NCBI RefSeq assembly: GCF_030317105.1
Contig: NZ_JASZYG010000004.1
Coordinates: 496,001-560,000, forward strand
Length of the DNA: 64,000 nucleotides
Origin: Variovorax brevis
GTDB lineage: Bacteria > Pseudomonadota > Gammaproteobacteria > Burkholderiales > Burkholderiaceae_C
Direction of reading: 5' to 3'
Position numbers and translations under genes: made by a program. Each line of letters opens with the position of its first letter. Position 1 is the stretch's first letter. Of this stretch, positions 16,170 to 24,972 are shown one piece after another. The notes under the pieces were generated by a model, which made no database searches, was not told the DNA's origin, and saw only the letters and a program-made list of their open reading frames with translations.

Positions 16170-17246
16170 CTACGGCAGCGGTATCAGTATCTTGAAATCG
16201 GTTCGGCCCGGGACACTGTCGCACTCGATCACGCCGTGATGCTGCTGCACGAAGGTTTGTGCCAGCGTCAACCCGAGACCGGTTCCTCCGTCCCTGCCCG
16301 AAACGAGAGGGAGAAAGATCCTGTCCTTGATCGCGTCCGGCACGCCCGGTCCATTGTCAATGACATGCAATTCCAATGCCAATCGATACCACTGCTTATT
16401 GAAGATAACCTGTCGAGCGACGCGGGTCCTGAAAGTGATTTGCGCATCGCCCGCGGCGCGGCGTTCGGCCAGTGCTTGCGCCGCGTTGTGCGTGATGTTG
16501 AGCGTGGCCTGGATGAGTTGCTCGCGATCGCCGCGAAACTCGGGAATCGACGGATCGAAGTCGCGCTCGATGTGCAGGTCGCGCGGGAACTCCGCAAGAA
16601 TCACCGAGCGCACCCTCTCGCACACTTCGTGGATGTTCACGTCACCCACCACGTGGGGCTTGCGGTGCGGCGCGAGCAGACGGTCGACCAGCGTTTGCAG
16701 GCGGTCCGCCTCATGGATGATGACCTGCGTGTATTCGATGAGGTCGCGCGATTCGACCTCCATCTGCAGCAACTGCGCCGCCCCGCGAATGCCGCCCAGC
16801 GGGTTCTTGATCTCGTGCGCGAGGTTGCGGATGAGTTCCTTGTTGGCCTTGGCCTGGTCGAGCAGCCGCTCTTCGCGGTCTTGCCGCACCTGCTGCTCGA
16901 GTGGCGACATCTCGATGATGAGTTCGCCACTCTTGTCAGTCTGCGCGAGCGTGACCTGCACGGGCATCAACTCATGGTTGACGCGGCGCAGGAACGCCTC
17001 ATAGCGCAAGGTGGCAAAGTCGTGCGCGCTGGTGCCATCGATGGCGGTGCGCAGCACCTGCGGTTCACTGAAGCATGCGCCGAACTGGGAGCCTTCGAGC
17101 GTGCGCCGCGAAGTGCCGAGCGCGTCTTCCAGCGCCGCGTTGGCAAACAGCACGGCACCATCGGACTTGACGACGGCAATGAGCGTCGCCAGCAGGTCGA
17201 ATGACTGGAAGCGCTTTGCGTTGGATGCGGCCTTGCCGAATGCCAT
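16170..17246 (-). CDS. ntrB: Nitrogen sensor kinase NtrB (NR(II))
   Basis: A 358-residue soluble kinase. A PAS domain takes up about residues 15-115. The H-box is 'RNLAHEIKNPLGGIRGAAQL' with H144, and the ATPase domain has an N-box 'TLNITHNAAQAL', G1 'DNGPGVPD' and G2 'GGTGLGLTLAQ'. NtrB phosphorylates and, when bound by PII, dephosphorylates NtrC in response to nitrogen status. It forms a two-gene unit with ntrC, downstream of glnA and a small exported protein on the same strand. Confidence 0.96.
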   Translation of the reverse strand: MAFGKAASNAKRFQSFDLLATLIAVVKSDGAVLFANAALEDALGTSRRTLEGSQFGACFSEPQVLRTAIDGTSAHDFATLRYEAFLRRVNHELMPVQVTLAQTDKSGELIIEMSPLEQQVRQDREERLLDQAKANKELIRNLAHEIKNPLGGIRGAAQLLQMEVESRDLIEYTQVIIHEADRLQTLVDRLLAPHRKPHVVGDVNIHEVCERVRSVILAEFPRDLHIERDFDPSIPEFRGDREQLIQATLNITHNAAQALAERRAAGDAQITFRTRVARQVIFNKQWYRLALELHVIDNGPGVPDAIKDRIFLPLVSGRDGGTGLGLTLAQTFVQQHHGVIECDSVPGRTDFKILIPLP

Positions 17247-17281
17247 GGCTCAGGCCAACGGCCTCTGGGTCACCGCCATCA

Positions 17282-17779
17282 TCAGTTGGCAGTGGCTTGT
17301 GCCGGCAGTCGGCCGATCTCGCGGCGGATGCCGGCGATGTCGCTTTCGGTGCGGGCGATTTCCGCCTTCATGTCGGCCACGCGGTCCAGGTACTTCTGGT
17401 AGTTCTTGCTTTCGCTGCCCTGCTTCTCGGGCTCGCCGTTGTTGTATTCCTTGAGCAGGTCGGCGCGCTTGGCCTCTGCCTTGCGCAATTCGGATTCGAG
17501 CACCGAGCGCGCCTCGCCGTCGCGTGCCCGCTGGTCGGAGCTGTCGACGCGCGGACTGCCGGCCGGCGCGCGCACGGCGGAACCCGTGTTGGCCGCCACG
17601 GCCGGACGCGGCGTCTGCACCACCGTGACGTTGCCGCCTTCCATGACCTTGCAACCGCGTTGCTGCGCCACGGTGGCGTTGTTGGTGTATTCATTTCCAC
17701 ACCGCCAGACGCGCTCCTGCGCATGGGCATGCATGACGGCGAGCGAAGCAGCAAACAAGAAATAGTGACGAATCTTCAT
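17282..17779 (-). CDS. Small exported coiled-coil protein (DUF4124-like N-terminus)
   Basis: About 165 residues from the ATG at 17779 (another ATG at 17785). A signal peptide ends 'VMHAHA-QE'. The mature N-terminus 'RVWRCGNEYTNNATVAQQRGC' with two cysteines resembles DUF4124-type periplasmic domains. The C-terminal half is a charged coiled coil ('LESELRKAEAKRADLLKEY', 'MKAEIARTESDIAGIRREIG'). It lies between glnA and ntrB, 35 bases before ntrB, as in related bacteria. Function unknown; a link to nitrogen control is not shown. No good Shine-Dalgarno is seen. Confidence 0.75.
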   Translation of the reverse strand: MKIRHYFLFAASLAVMHAHAQERVWRCGNEYTNNATVAQQRGCKVMEGGNVTVVQTPRPAVAANTGSAVRAPAGSPRVDSSDQRARDGEARSVLESELRKAEAKRADLLKEYNNGEPEKQGSESKNYQKYLDRVADMKAEIARTESDIAGIRREIGRLPAQATAN

Positions 17780-17860
17780 GATCATTGAGGAGTGTCTGGC
17801 GGTTGACGCATTTTGATGCAATTCGCTCTTCATGCCAGAAACATGGTCCCCATAAAGGAA

Positions 17861-17887
17861 AAAGGGTGGCCCAAAAGCCACCCCTTT
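17861..17887 (-). terminator. Rho-independent terminator downstream of glnA
   Basis: A GGGTGGC/GCCACCC stem with a CCAAAA loop and A/T tracts on both sides. Read on the minus strand it ends the glnA transcript about 165 bases after the stop. Confidence 0.75.
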
Positions 17888-17955
17888 TAACGCATTCAGG
17901 CCACTCGCCGTGCACCTCCGACCCACAGCGAACTGTTGCTGCCCCTTCCAGGGAT

Positions 17956-18046
17956 ACCGCGGAACCGGCTTTGCCGGGCCGCTGGTATCGCCCCCGGTCG
18001 GGGGTTGGCGGAGCCGCACATGGTGCGGCGCAGCCTGGGGGCGCGC
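17956..18046. repeat. Dispersed intergenic repeat, copy A
   Basis: About 90 bases, GGAACCGGCTTTGCCGGGCC near one end and GCGCAGCCTGGGGGCGC near the other, sitting directly after the glnA stop. A related copy is at 57531-57619, roughly three quarters identical by eye, also between two minus-strand genes. The copies are too diverged for recent duplication and behave like a palindromic extragenic repeat family. Confidence 0.7.
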
Positions 18047-18049
18047 CAA

Positions 18050-19465
18050 TTACAGCGAGTAGTACATGTCGAACTCGACCGGGTGCGTCGCCATGCGGAA
18101 GCGCGTGACTTCCTGCATCTTGAGGTCGATGTACGCGTCGATGTACGAGTCGGTGAACACGCCGCCCTTGGTCAGGAACGCACGGTCCTTGTCCAGGTAT
18201 TCCAGCGCCTGGTCGAGGCTGTGGCACACGGTCGGGATCAGCGCGTCTTCTTCCGGCGGCAGGTGGTAGAGGTCCTTGCTCGCGGCTTCGCCCGGATCGA
18301 TCTTGTTCTCGACGCCGTCGAGGCCGGCCATCAGCAGCGCGGCAAAACCGAGGTACGGGTTCATCAGCGGATCCGGGAAGCGCGCTTCGACGCGGCGGCC
18401 CTTCGGGTTGGCCACGAACGGGATGCGGATCGAGGCCGAGCGGTTCTTGGCCGAGTAGGCCAGCTTCACCGGGGCTTCGAAGCCGGGCACCAGGCGCTTG
18501 TAGCTGTTGGTGCCGGGGTTCGTGATGGCGTTCAGCGCACGGGCGTGCTTGATGATGCCGCCGATGTAGTGCAGCGCGAAGTCAGACAGGCCTGCGTAGC
18601 CGTCGCCTGCGAACAGGTTCTTGCCGTCCTTCCAGACCGACTGGTGCACGTGCATGCCCGAACCGTTGTCGCCAACGATGGGCTTGGGCATGAAGGTGGC
18701 GGTCTTGCCGTAGGCGTGGGCCACGTTGTGGATCACGTACTTCTGCAGTTGGACCCAGTCGGCGCGTTGCACGAGCGTGCTGAACTTGGTGCCCAGTTCC
18801 ATCTGGCCGGCGTTGGCCACTTCGTGGTGGTGCACTTCGACCGGGATGCCCAGGCCTTCGAGCACGAGGCACATTTCCGAACGCATGTCCTGGAAGCTGT
18901 CGACCGGGGGAACCGGGAAGTAGCCACCCTTCGTGGCGGGACGGTGGCCGGTGTTGCCGTGTTCGAATTCCTTGCCCGTATTCCACGAGGCTTCTTCGGA
19001 ATCGATCTTCACGAAGCAGCCCGACATGTCGTTTTGCCAACGCACGCCGTCGAACACGAAGAATTCGGGTTCCGGACCGAAGAAGGCCGTGTCGCCCAGG
19101 CCCGAAGCCTTCATGTAGGCCTCGGCGCGCTTGGCCAGCGAACGCGGATCGCGCTCATAGGCCTTGCCGTCGACCGGGTCGATCACGTCGCAGGTCAGGA
19201 TCAGCGTGGTTTCTTCGAAGAAGGGATCGATGTTGGCCGTGTTCGGGTCGGGCATGAGCTGCATGTCCGAGGCTTCGATGCCCTTCCAGCCTGCGATCGA
19301 CGAGCCGTCAAAAGCGTGACCCGACGTGAACTTGTCTTCGTCGAAGGCCGAGACCGGCACGGTCACGTGCTGTTCCTTGCCGCGGGTATCGGTGAAGCGG
19401 AAGTCGACGAACTTGACCTCGTTTTCCTTGACGAGTTTGAGTACATCGGCGACGGTCTTTGCCAT
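18050..19465 (-). CDS. glnA: Glutamine synthetase, type I
   Basis: A 471-residue enzyme that makes glutamine from glutamate, ammonia and ATP. Family motifs are '[12 protein letters not shown]', 'FFGPEPEFF', '[10 protein letters not shown]' and '[19 protein letters not shown]'. The adenylylation tyrosine is in '[11 protein letters not shown]', so GlnE-type control is expected. The start at 19465 has GGAG 7 bases upstream. It is preceded by a sigma-54 promoter (19513-19529) and an NtrC site (19570-19586), so it should respond to NtrB/NtrC encoded downstream. Confidence 0.98.
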   Translation of the reverse strand: MAKTVADVLKLVKENEVKFVDFRFTDTRGKEQHVTVPVSAFDEDKFTSGHAFDGSSIAGWKGIEASDMQLMPDPNTANIDPFFEETTLILTCDVIDPVDGKAYERDPRSLAKRAEAYMKASGLGDTAFFGPEPEFFVFDGVRWQNDMSGCFVKIDSEEASWNTGKEFEHGNTGHRPATKGGYFPVPPVDSFQDMRSEMCLVLEGLGIPVEVHHHEVANAGQMELGTKFSTLVQRADWVQLQKYVIHNVAHAYGKTATFMPKPIVGDNGSGMHVHQSVWKDGKNLFAGDGYAGLSDFALHYIGGIIKHARALNAITNPGTNSYKRLVPGFEAPVKLAYSAKNRSASIRIPFVANPKGRRVEARFPDPLMNPYLGFAALLMAGLDGVENKIDPGEAASKDLYHLPPEEDALIPTVCHSLDQALEYLDKDRAFLTKGGVFTDSYIDAYIDLKMQEVTRFRMATHPVEFDMYYSL

Positions 19466-19512
19466 CAAATTCTCCTGGTTGGATGGGTTGTTAGAAGGTT
19501 GTGGAGCACAGG

Positions 19513-19529
19513 ATGCAGGTTCTGTGCCA
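19513..19529 (-). promoter_or_regulatory. Sigma-54 promoter of glnA
   Basis: On the minus strand TGGCACAGAACCTGCAT has the GG and GC pairs at the -24/-12 spacing of the sigma-54 consensus. It lies about 48 bases before the glnA start. Confidence 0.8.
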
Positions 19530-19569
19530 TTGGCTTTGAAGTATCGCGGAAAGACTTGTTGACGCTTGA

Positions 19570-19586
19570 TGCACTATATGTGTGCA
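19570..19586. promoter_or_regulatory. NtrC binding site
   Basis: TGCACTATATGTGTGCA is a perfect TGCAC-N7-GTGCA repeat, the NtrC consensus, about 55 bases upstream of the -24 element of glnA. Confidence 0.8.
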
Positions 19587-19614
19587 TTTGTGACCCGTTT
19601 TGGTGCCAGCGTGG

Positions 19615-20415
19615 CTATCGCACCAATTCAGGCCCCAGGCGCGCGTCAAAGCCGTGCAAACCGTCGAGCAGCAGAGTGTAGGCGGCTTCGATCTGGCCCG
19701 GACTGCCTTTGACGCCGAGTTCGATGTGCCGGCCGTATTCGGGGTGGTCCACACTGGGCAAACTGAAGACCTTGACGCCCGTGAAGGTCCGCTCGATGGA
19801 CTCCATGAGCGGCGTGAGCGTGGCTTCCATGGCGCCGTAGACGATCACGGATTTCTCCATGGCGCGGCCCACTTCAAAAAGGTGCGCGTAGCGGTCTTCG
19901 AGCACCGACTCGATCATCGGCCAGGCCATGACGGGGAAGCCCGGCACGAAATGCACATCTCCGGTGCTGAAGCCGGGGATCTTGTTGTAGGGGTTGCGGA
20001 TGATGGTCGCGCCCGCTGGAAACACGCCCATATTCAGGCGGTGGATGTTGTCCGGGCGGTCTGCCTCGTAGGGCACGCCCTGCTCGCGCGCCGTGTCCTG
20101 CATGCGCTCGCGGATCAGGGCCTCGGCCTCGGGGTGCAGCGCCAGCGGCACGCCCAGCGCCTTGGCGGCGCACTGGCGCGTGTGGTCGTCCGGCGTCGCG
20201 CCGATGCCGCCGGTGGAAAACACGATGTCGCCCGAGGCAAAGGCGCGCCGCAATGCCGCGGTGATGCGCTCGGGCTCGTCGCCCACGTACTCGGCCCAGG
20301 CCAGCGTGAGGCCACGCGCACCCAGCAGTTCGATGACCTTGGGCATGTGCTTGTCCAGCCGCTTGCCCGAGAGGATCTCGTCGCCGATGACGATCAGGCC
20401 GAATGTTCGATTCAT
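19615..20415 (-). CDS. CinA N-terminal-type molybdopterin-binding domain protein
   Basis: A 266-residue protein from the ATG at 20415 (GGGGA upstream). It has the MoaB/MogA-like fold motif 'IVIGDEILSGKRLDKH', 'STGGIGATPDDHT' and 'VPGFPVMAW'. Only the N-terminal domain of CinA is present; the nicotinamide-mononucleotide amidase part is absent. Relatives hydrolyse dinucleotides such as ADP-ribose or bind molybdopterin. Its start shares four bases with the stop of the EI24 gene before it. Confidence 0.85.
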   Translation of the reverse strand: MNRTFGLIVIGDEILSGKRLDKHMPKVIELLGARGLTLAWAEYVGDEPERITAALRRAFASGDIVFSTGGIGATPDDHTRQCAAKALGVPLALHPEAEALIRERMQDTAREQGVPYEADRPDNIHRLNMGVFPAGATIIRNPYNKIPGFSTGDVHFVPGFPVMAWPMIESVLEDRYAHLFEVGRAMEKSVIVYGAMEATLTPLMESIERTFTGVKVFSLPSVDHPEYGRHIELGVKGSPGQIEAAYTLLLDGLHGFDARLGPELVR

Positions 20416-21281
20416 GGGGATCCCCATTGGGTTGATGCGGCCTGGTTGGCTTCGATGACCAGCGCGTCCTGCGGCGCCGCCGCGGCGCGCGCGGCACGCA
20501 GCTTGGCCAGCGCGTCGAGACAGTAGTGCCCGAACCACAGCGCCGAAAAGGCGAAGACCAGCGTGTAGATCCAGATGGCCAGCGGCACGAGCACGAAGAA
20601 CGCGGCCGCGAAGAGGAGCCCGGAGGCCCACACGATGCTGGGCGCCGCTCCCAGGTAGCCGCACAGCACGCCGATGCCCATCAGGGGCCAACGGTGCGCG
20701 CGCAGCACGGCGTCACGCTCCTCGGGGTTGGCAAATTCGGCCAGCGCGTCTGCGCTCATCACGCGGTAGGTCAGCCAGCCCCAGATGAGCGGCGGAAGGA
20801 TCAGCACCAGCGGCGGCACCAGCCACAGCGGCATCGACACGACCAGCGCCAGCATCGCCAGGATGGTCGCGACCAGCGAGCGGAACAGCCCGCCGATGAA
20901 TGAGATGCCCTTCTTCTTTTCGAGCGAAGGAAAACGGCGTTCGGCCACCAGCCGCGTGATGGCGGGAGACATGAAGCCCGCGACGATCAGCAGCACCAGC
21001 ACCACGATGATCGGCGTCGCGGCAAACACCACCGCAAGCGGCGCCAGCACGGCCTTGACGTCGCTGGCGCCAGCGCGTTCGATCCAGCCCCAGAGGCTTG
21101 AAAGGAGCGGCCAGGCGTCCAGCGCCTCGCGGGTCCACGCCACGGCCGGCGCCCAGTAGAAGTAGCCCAGGCCCGCAGCCAGCAGCCCCATGACCAGCAG
21201 CGGCGCCAGCGAAAGGACGATGACCCGCGGATGCAGGCAGTAGGCGACCGCGCGCCAAAAGGAATCAAGAAGAAGACGCAT
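20412..21281 (-). CDS. EI24/CysZ-like integral membrane protein
   Basis: A 289-residue membrane protein started at 21281 ('MRLLLDSFWRAVAYCLHPRV'). Several strongly hydrophobic stretches occur at about 20-40, 80-105, 145-170 and 205-250, and the sequence follows the EI24 family, which includes the sulfate transporter CysZ. Its role here is unclear, as no sulfur genes are near. It overlaps the CinA-like gene by 4 bases (ATGA), so the two are probably one transcript. Confidence 0.8.
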   Translation of the reverse strand: MRLLLDSFWRAVAYCLHPRVIVLSLAPLLVMGLLAAGLGYFYWAPAVAWTREALDAWPLLSSLWGWIERAGASDVKAVLAPLAVVFAATPIIVVLVLLIVAGFMSPAITRLVAERRFPSLEKKKGISFIGGLFRSLVATILAMLALVVSMPLWLVPPLVLILPPLIWGWLTYRVMSADALAEFANPEERDAVLRAHRWPLMGIGVLCGYLGAAPSIVWASGLLFAAAFFVLVPLAIWIYTLVFAFSALWFGHYCLDALAKLRAARAAAAPQDALVIEANQAASTQWGSP

Positions 21282-21352
21282 CGACCGGGAGGATAGCCGG
21301 AGCCGGCCGCCGAGAGCTGTTTTCGATCCTTTCGGCTGTCGTATTGCGCTTC

Positions 21353-22354
21353 TCAGGCGCGCCCGGCCAAGCGCTTGAGGCCCAGCCACTGCTGCGCCCA
21401 GAAACCGCGCCCGTAGTCGCGCAAGCGGCCGTCCGCAGCGGGCTCGACCTGGTCGCGAATGCCGGTCGGGTCATAGCGCTGTTCGAAGTTGGCCGTGCCA
21501 AAGAGCACGTCCCACCACGGCAGCAGCACGCCGAAGTTGTGTCCGCCAAGCCGCGGCTTGGGCGGCTCGGCGCCGTGGGGCACAGGCTTGCCGGGTGACT
21601 CGTGGCCAATGCCGATGCTGTGATGCAACCGGTGAAAGCGCGGGCTGACCCACAGGCGCTCGCCCAGCCGCCCGAAGCTCAGGCGCAGGTTGGCGTGCTG
21701 CAGGCTTTCGCTGAGTTGCGTGACCGCGATGATCGCAATGAACTGGCCCGGCGGCACGCCGATGATCTGCGCCACGAGCACGACAATGACGTCGCGCAAG
21801 GCGTCGTCCAGCAGGTGGTTGCGGTTGTCGCTCCACATCGTCATCTGCCGCTGCGAGTGGTGCAGCGAGTGCAGGCTCCACCACCATTGAAGCTGGTGCT
21901 GGCCGCGGTGCACCCAGTAGTCGACGAAGTCGAGCACCACCAGGTAGATCGCAAAGCTCACCCAGGCCACGTCGGTCACGCCCGGCCAGAGGTCATCGAG
22001 CTGCCATGTGCCCCAGCCGGCGGTGCGCAGCGGCCCGACGACTTCGTCGAAGAAAGGCTGCAGCGCAAAGAACATGACGAGGCGGAACAGCCCCAGCCGG
22101 TGGATGAGTGTGTAGACGATGTCGGTGCGGACGGCGGCGCGATCGACCACCCGCTCCACCGGCCGCCAGCGCTGCAGCGGCCCGATGATGGCCAGCAGCA
22201 CGCCGATCTGGATCAGGCCGACCAAGAGCCAGCCGGTGGCGTCGAAGGCATCTTCGACCCAGCCGCCAAGGCCGACTGCGTAGACCGCCGGCTCCACGAT
22301 GAGCTCGAAAAGCCAGCCCTGCAGTGCCGCAAACTGGTCTGTGAACCACTCCAT
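21353..22354 (-). CDS. Sterol desaturase/fatty acid hydroxylase superfamily protein
   Basis: A 333-residue di-iron membrane protein. The histidine boxes are 'DYWVHRGQH' (HxxxH), 'LHSLHHS' (HxxHH) and 'RFHRLHH' (HxxHH), with hydrophobic segments before and between them. Members hydroxylate or desaturate lipids using oxygen; some act on ornithine lipids or carotenoids. The substrate cannot be told here. It is followed by the EI24 gene on the same strand and preceded by the polysaccharide deacetylase with a 12-base gap. Confidence 0.9.
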   Translation of the reverse strand: MEWFTDQFAALQGWLFELIVEPAVYAVGLGGWVEDAFDATGWLLVGLIQIGVLLAIIGPLQRWRPVERVVDRAAVRTDIVYTLIHRLGLFRLVMFFALQPFFDEVVGPLRTAGWGTWQLDDLWPGVTDVAWVSFAIYLVVLDFVDYWVHRGQHQLQWWWSLHSLHHSQRQMTMWSDNRNHLLDDALRDVIVVLVAQIIGVPPGQFIAIIAVTQLSESLQHANLRLSFGRLGERLWVSPRFHRLHHSIGIGHESPGKPVPHGAEPPKPRLGGHNFGVLLPWWDVLFGTANFEQRYDPTGIRDQVEPAADGRLRDYGRGFWAQQWLGLKRLAGRA

Positions 22355-22366
22355 CCCGTCAATCCT

Positions 22367-23176
22367 TCAAGGGTGCGCGGCAATCCACGCCCGATAGTCC
22401 GGATGCTGGCGCAGCGTCTGAAAGCAGAAGCCACGCTCCTTCAAGCCAACGATGAGCGGTTCCAGATCGGCCGGCGCCCACGGATCCTTGCGCGACCAGA
22501 TGCCCAGGTGCGCCAGCAGGATGTCGCCGCTGCGAATATTTTCCAGCGCCTGCGCAAGCAACTTGTCGTTGGGGTATTTGTCGCTGGGCAGTTCGTCCCC
22601 CAGGAAGCCTGCCGGCGACCAGCCCACCTGCTCGAAGCCGCAGGCCCTGGCCGTCGCCACCAGCTTGGCCGAGGTCTTGCCGGCCGGAGCGCGGTACAGC
22701 GGCAGCGGCTTCTTGCCGGTGACGTGCTCCAGGCGCTCCGACGCCTTGGCGATGTTGGCGCAGTACTGCTCGGCGCTCCAGCTGAACTCGCGGTTGGCAA
22801 AGGCACCCGCGGTGGGCCGGACCCGAAAGCGCGTTTCCACGCTTTTTTCGTCGCCACGCCACACCACGTGGTCGTAGGTGTGCGAGGCGAATTCGTGGCC
22901 TTCAGCGGCCCGCGCCTTCCACCAGGGCGCCCAATGGTTATCAAGGCTGTCGCCGTCGGTTTGTGTGCGTTCGGCGGCGGCAAAGAAAGTCACCTTGACG
23001 TTCTGGCGCTTGAGCACGTCCGCCACCAGCGGCGCGATGCCCATGTGGCCCGTGTCGAAAGTCAGGTAGACCGGCTTGTCGCAGCTGGCCTGCGCGTGCA
23101 CGACCGGCGCGGCCACGCAAAGGCCCACGCACAGGCCGACGGCCAGCGTCGCCAGCGGCCGGTCAGCGCGACGCAT
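22367..23176 (-). CDS. Exported polysaccharide deacetylase (NodB domain)
   Basis: 269 residues from the ATG at 23176, with a signal peptide ending 'APVVHAQA'. The NodB motifs are 'LTFDTGHMG' (catalytic Asp; the second Asp of the usual TFDDG is Thr, a frequent variant), 'HEFASHTYDH' (metal His pair) and 'YRAPAGKT'. It should remove N-acetyl groups from a cell-wall or surface polysaccharide in the periplasm. The start lies within the last 14 bases of the beta-propeller gene, so the two are coupled. Confidence 0.88.
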   Translation of the reverse strand: MRRADRPLATLAVGLCVGLCVAAPVVHAQASCDKPVYLTFDTGHMGIAPLVADVLKRQNVKVTFFAAAERTQTDGDSLDNHWAPWWKARAAEGHEFASHTYDHVVWRGDEKSVETRFRVRPTAGAFANREFSWSAEQYCANIAKASERLEHVTGKKPLPLYRAPAGKTSAKLVATARACGFEQVGWSPAGFLGDELPSDKYPNDKLLAQALENIRSGDILLAHLGIWSRKDPWAPADLEPLIVGLKERGFCFQTLRQHPDYRAWIAAHP

Positions 23177-24167
23177 GGTCGAGCGTCCACACGCCGTGCG
23201 GCGACCGCCCGACGCTGACCTGGCGCACGACCTTGCGCGAGGCAACGTCGATGACGCTGAGCTTCTTGGCCCAGCGCGAGGTCACGTAGATCGTCTTGCG
23301 GTCGGCCGACACGTCCATGCAGTCCGGGCCGCCGGGCACCGGGTAGGTGTCGATGACCTGCAGGCTGGTGGTGTCGATGCGGCTGATGGAATTGGCCACG
23401 CGATTGCTCACGAGCACGCTCTTGCCGTCGCCCATGGCGCGGAACGCGTGCGCGCCCTTGCCGGTCTGGATCTTGCCCGTGGCCTTGGGCGTGGGGCCCG
23501 AGACGTCGAACACCTGCACGCCGTCGCCGCCGGTCAGGCCCACGAGCAGGGTCTTGTCGCCGTTCACGCCGAAGATGTCGGCCGGCATCGGGCCGGTGGG
23601 CACACGCCAGCGCACGGCCTGCGTGGCGAGGTCGACCGCAATGAGCTCGTCGCTGTCCTGCATCGTGACGTAGGCGGTGGTGCTCTTGCCGTCGATGTAG
23701 ATATGGCTGGGCGTCTTGCCGGTGGCAATGCGCTTGACCAGCTTCACGTCCTTGCCATCCCAGCTGTAGATGTCCACGTGGTTCAGGCGATTGCCGGCCG
23801 TGACGAACCACTTCATGTCGGGCGAGAAGCGCAGGTGGTACGGGTCGATGATGCCGTAGACCACGCGCTGCACCTCGGCGGTCCGCGGGTTCAGGAAGGT
23901 GAGCGAGTCGCCGGCGGAGTTGGCCACGATGACCGAGCGCTCATCGGGCGTCAGGTAGAGGTGGTGCGGCTCCTTGCCGGTGGGAATGCGCAGCGTTTCG
24001 TCCCATTTCACCGGATCGATCACGCTCACAGAGGCGTCGAGCGAATTGAGCACGAAGATGGGCGGCGGGGTCTTGTCGAGCGGCGGGGTTGCGGCTGAAA
24101 CGCCAATCGCCATTGCAGACAGGAAAAAGGCCGCAACGCGGCCGTTCAGTAGAGCAGTGATACGCAA
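23163..24167 (-). CDS. Exported YVTN-type beta-propeller protein
   Basis: 334 residues using a TTG start at 24167, which gives the signal peptide 'MRITALLNGRVAAFFLSAMA' onward, with GGAAA upstream; a TTG at 24194 would add nine residues. Repeats of about 42 residues carry 'VSVIDPVKWDE', 'SVIVANSAGDSLTFLNP', 'SVLVSNRVANSISRID' and 'TIYVTSRWAKKLSVIDV', as in seven-bladed YVTN propellers. These usually bind partners or surfaces rather than catalyse. It is coupled to a polysaccharide deacetylase, so a cell envelope role is plausible. Confidence 0.8.
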   Translation of the reverse strand: MRITALLNGRVAAFFLSAMAIGVSAATPPLDKTPPPIFVLNSLDASVSVIDPVKWDETLRIPTGKEPHHLYLTPDERSVIVANSAGDSLTFLNPRTAEVQRVVYGIIDPYHLRFSPDMKWFVTAGNRLNHVDIYSWDGKDVKLVKRIATGKTPSHIYIDGKSTTAYVTMQDSDELIAVDLATQAVRWRVPTGPMPADIFGVNGDKTLLVGLTGGDGVQVFDVSGPTPKATGKIQTGKGAHAFRAMGDGKSVLVSNRVANSISRIDTTSLQVIDTYPVPGGPDCMDVSADRKTIYVTSRWAKKLSVIDVASRKVVRQVSVGRSPHGVWTLDHASR

Positions 24168-24238
24168 GGGAGTTTCCGATAGAGTGCCCGGCAATTTTAA
24201 CGGCCGGCCTCCCCTGCCCGATGACCGTTACAGCCGCC

Positions 24239-24967
24239 TCACCGGGACTTTCTCAACATCTCGACTTCTTCTGGTTCCAGCCACCGCCATTGGCCGGGTG
24301 CCATGTCCGGCGGAATGGCGAGCGAGCCGATCTGCGAGCGGTGCAGCGCCTCGACCCGGTTGGACACCGCCGCCACCATGCGCTTGACCTGGTGGTACTT
24401 GCCTTCGGTGAGCGTCAGACGCAAATGATGCGTGTCCACGGCCTCGCACGCGGCCGCCTTGACCGGCTTGGGATCGTCGTCCAGCACGACGCCCGCGAGC
24501 AGCTTTGCCACCTGCGAATCGTCGATGGGGTGCTTCGTCGTCACTTCATAGACCTTGGGCACATGGTGCTTGGGCGAGCCCATCCGGTGGATGAACTGCC
24601 CGTCGTCCGTGAGCAGCAACAGGCCGGTCGTGTCCTGGTCCAGGCGGCCGATGGCCTGCAGGCCCTGCACCGCGCCCTTGTTGGGACGCAGGCGCAAGGG
24701 GGAAGGCAGCAAGGTGTAGATGCTCGGATAGGTCGATGGCTTTTGCGAGCACTCGGTACCGGCGGGCTTGTGAAGCATCACGTAGCCCTTTTCGTGATAC
24801 GCCCAGGCCTTGCCCTGCACGGTGAACTGGAGGCCTTGCGGGTCGAAGTCGGCGGTCGAGTCGGTGACCGCCTTGCCTTCGACCGTTACCAGCCCCTGCT
24901 GCACCAGCCCGGCGCAAACGCGCCGGGTGCCGAAGCCTTGCGTGAAAAGAATTTCCTGCAGTTGCAC
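24239..24967 (-). CDS. rsuA: 16S rRNA pseudouridine synthase, RsuA family
   Basis: 242 residues from a GTG at 24967, which aligns with the start of RsuA; a TTG at 24976 would overlap the ggt stop. An S4-type RNA-binding domain ('ILFTQGFGTRRVCAGLVQQG') precedes the catalytic domain with 'GRLDQDTTGLLLLTDDG' (catalytic Asp). RsuA makes pseudouridine 516 in 16S rRNA. Terminal motifs 'LTEGKYHQVKRMVAAV' and 'VEALHRSQIG' are typical. It directly follows ggt on the same strand. Confidence 0.9.
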   Translation of the reverse strand: MQLQEILFTQGFGTRRVCAGLVQQGLVTVEGKAVTDSTADFDPQGLQFTVQGKAWAYHEKGYVMLHKPAGTECSQKPSTYPSIYTLLPSPLRLRPNKGAVQGLQAIGRLDQDTTGLLLLTDDGQFIHRMGSPKHHVPKVYEVTTKHPIDDSQVAKLLAGVVLDDDPKPVKAAACEAVDTHHLRLTLTEGKYHQVKRMVAAVSNRVEALHRSQIGSLAIPPDMAPGQWRWLEPEEVEMLRKSR

Positions 24968-24972
24968 TTGTC

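Noticed and set aside
19600..19626. TTGGTGC/GCACCAA as a second NtrC site
   Set aside because: Arm spacing is wrong for the 17-base consensus and it overlaps the end of the CinA-like gene.
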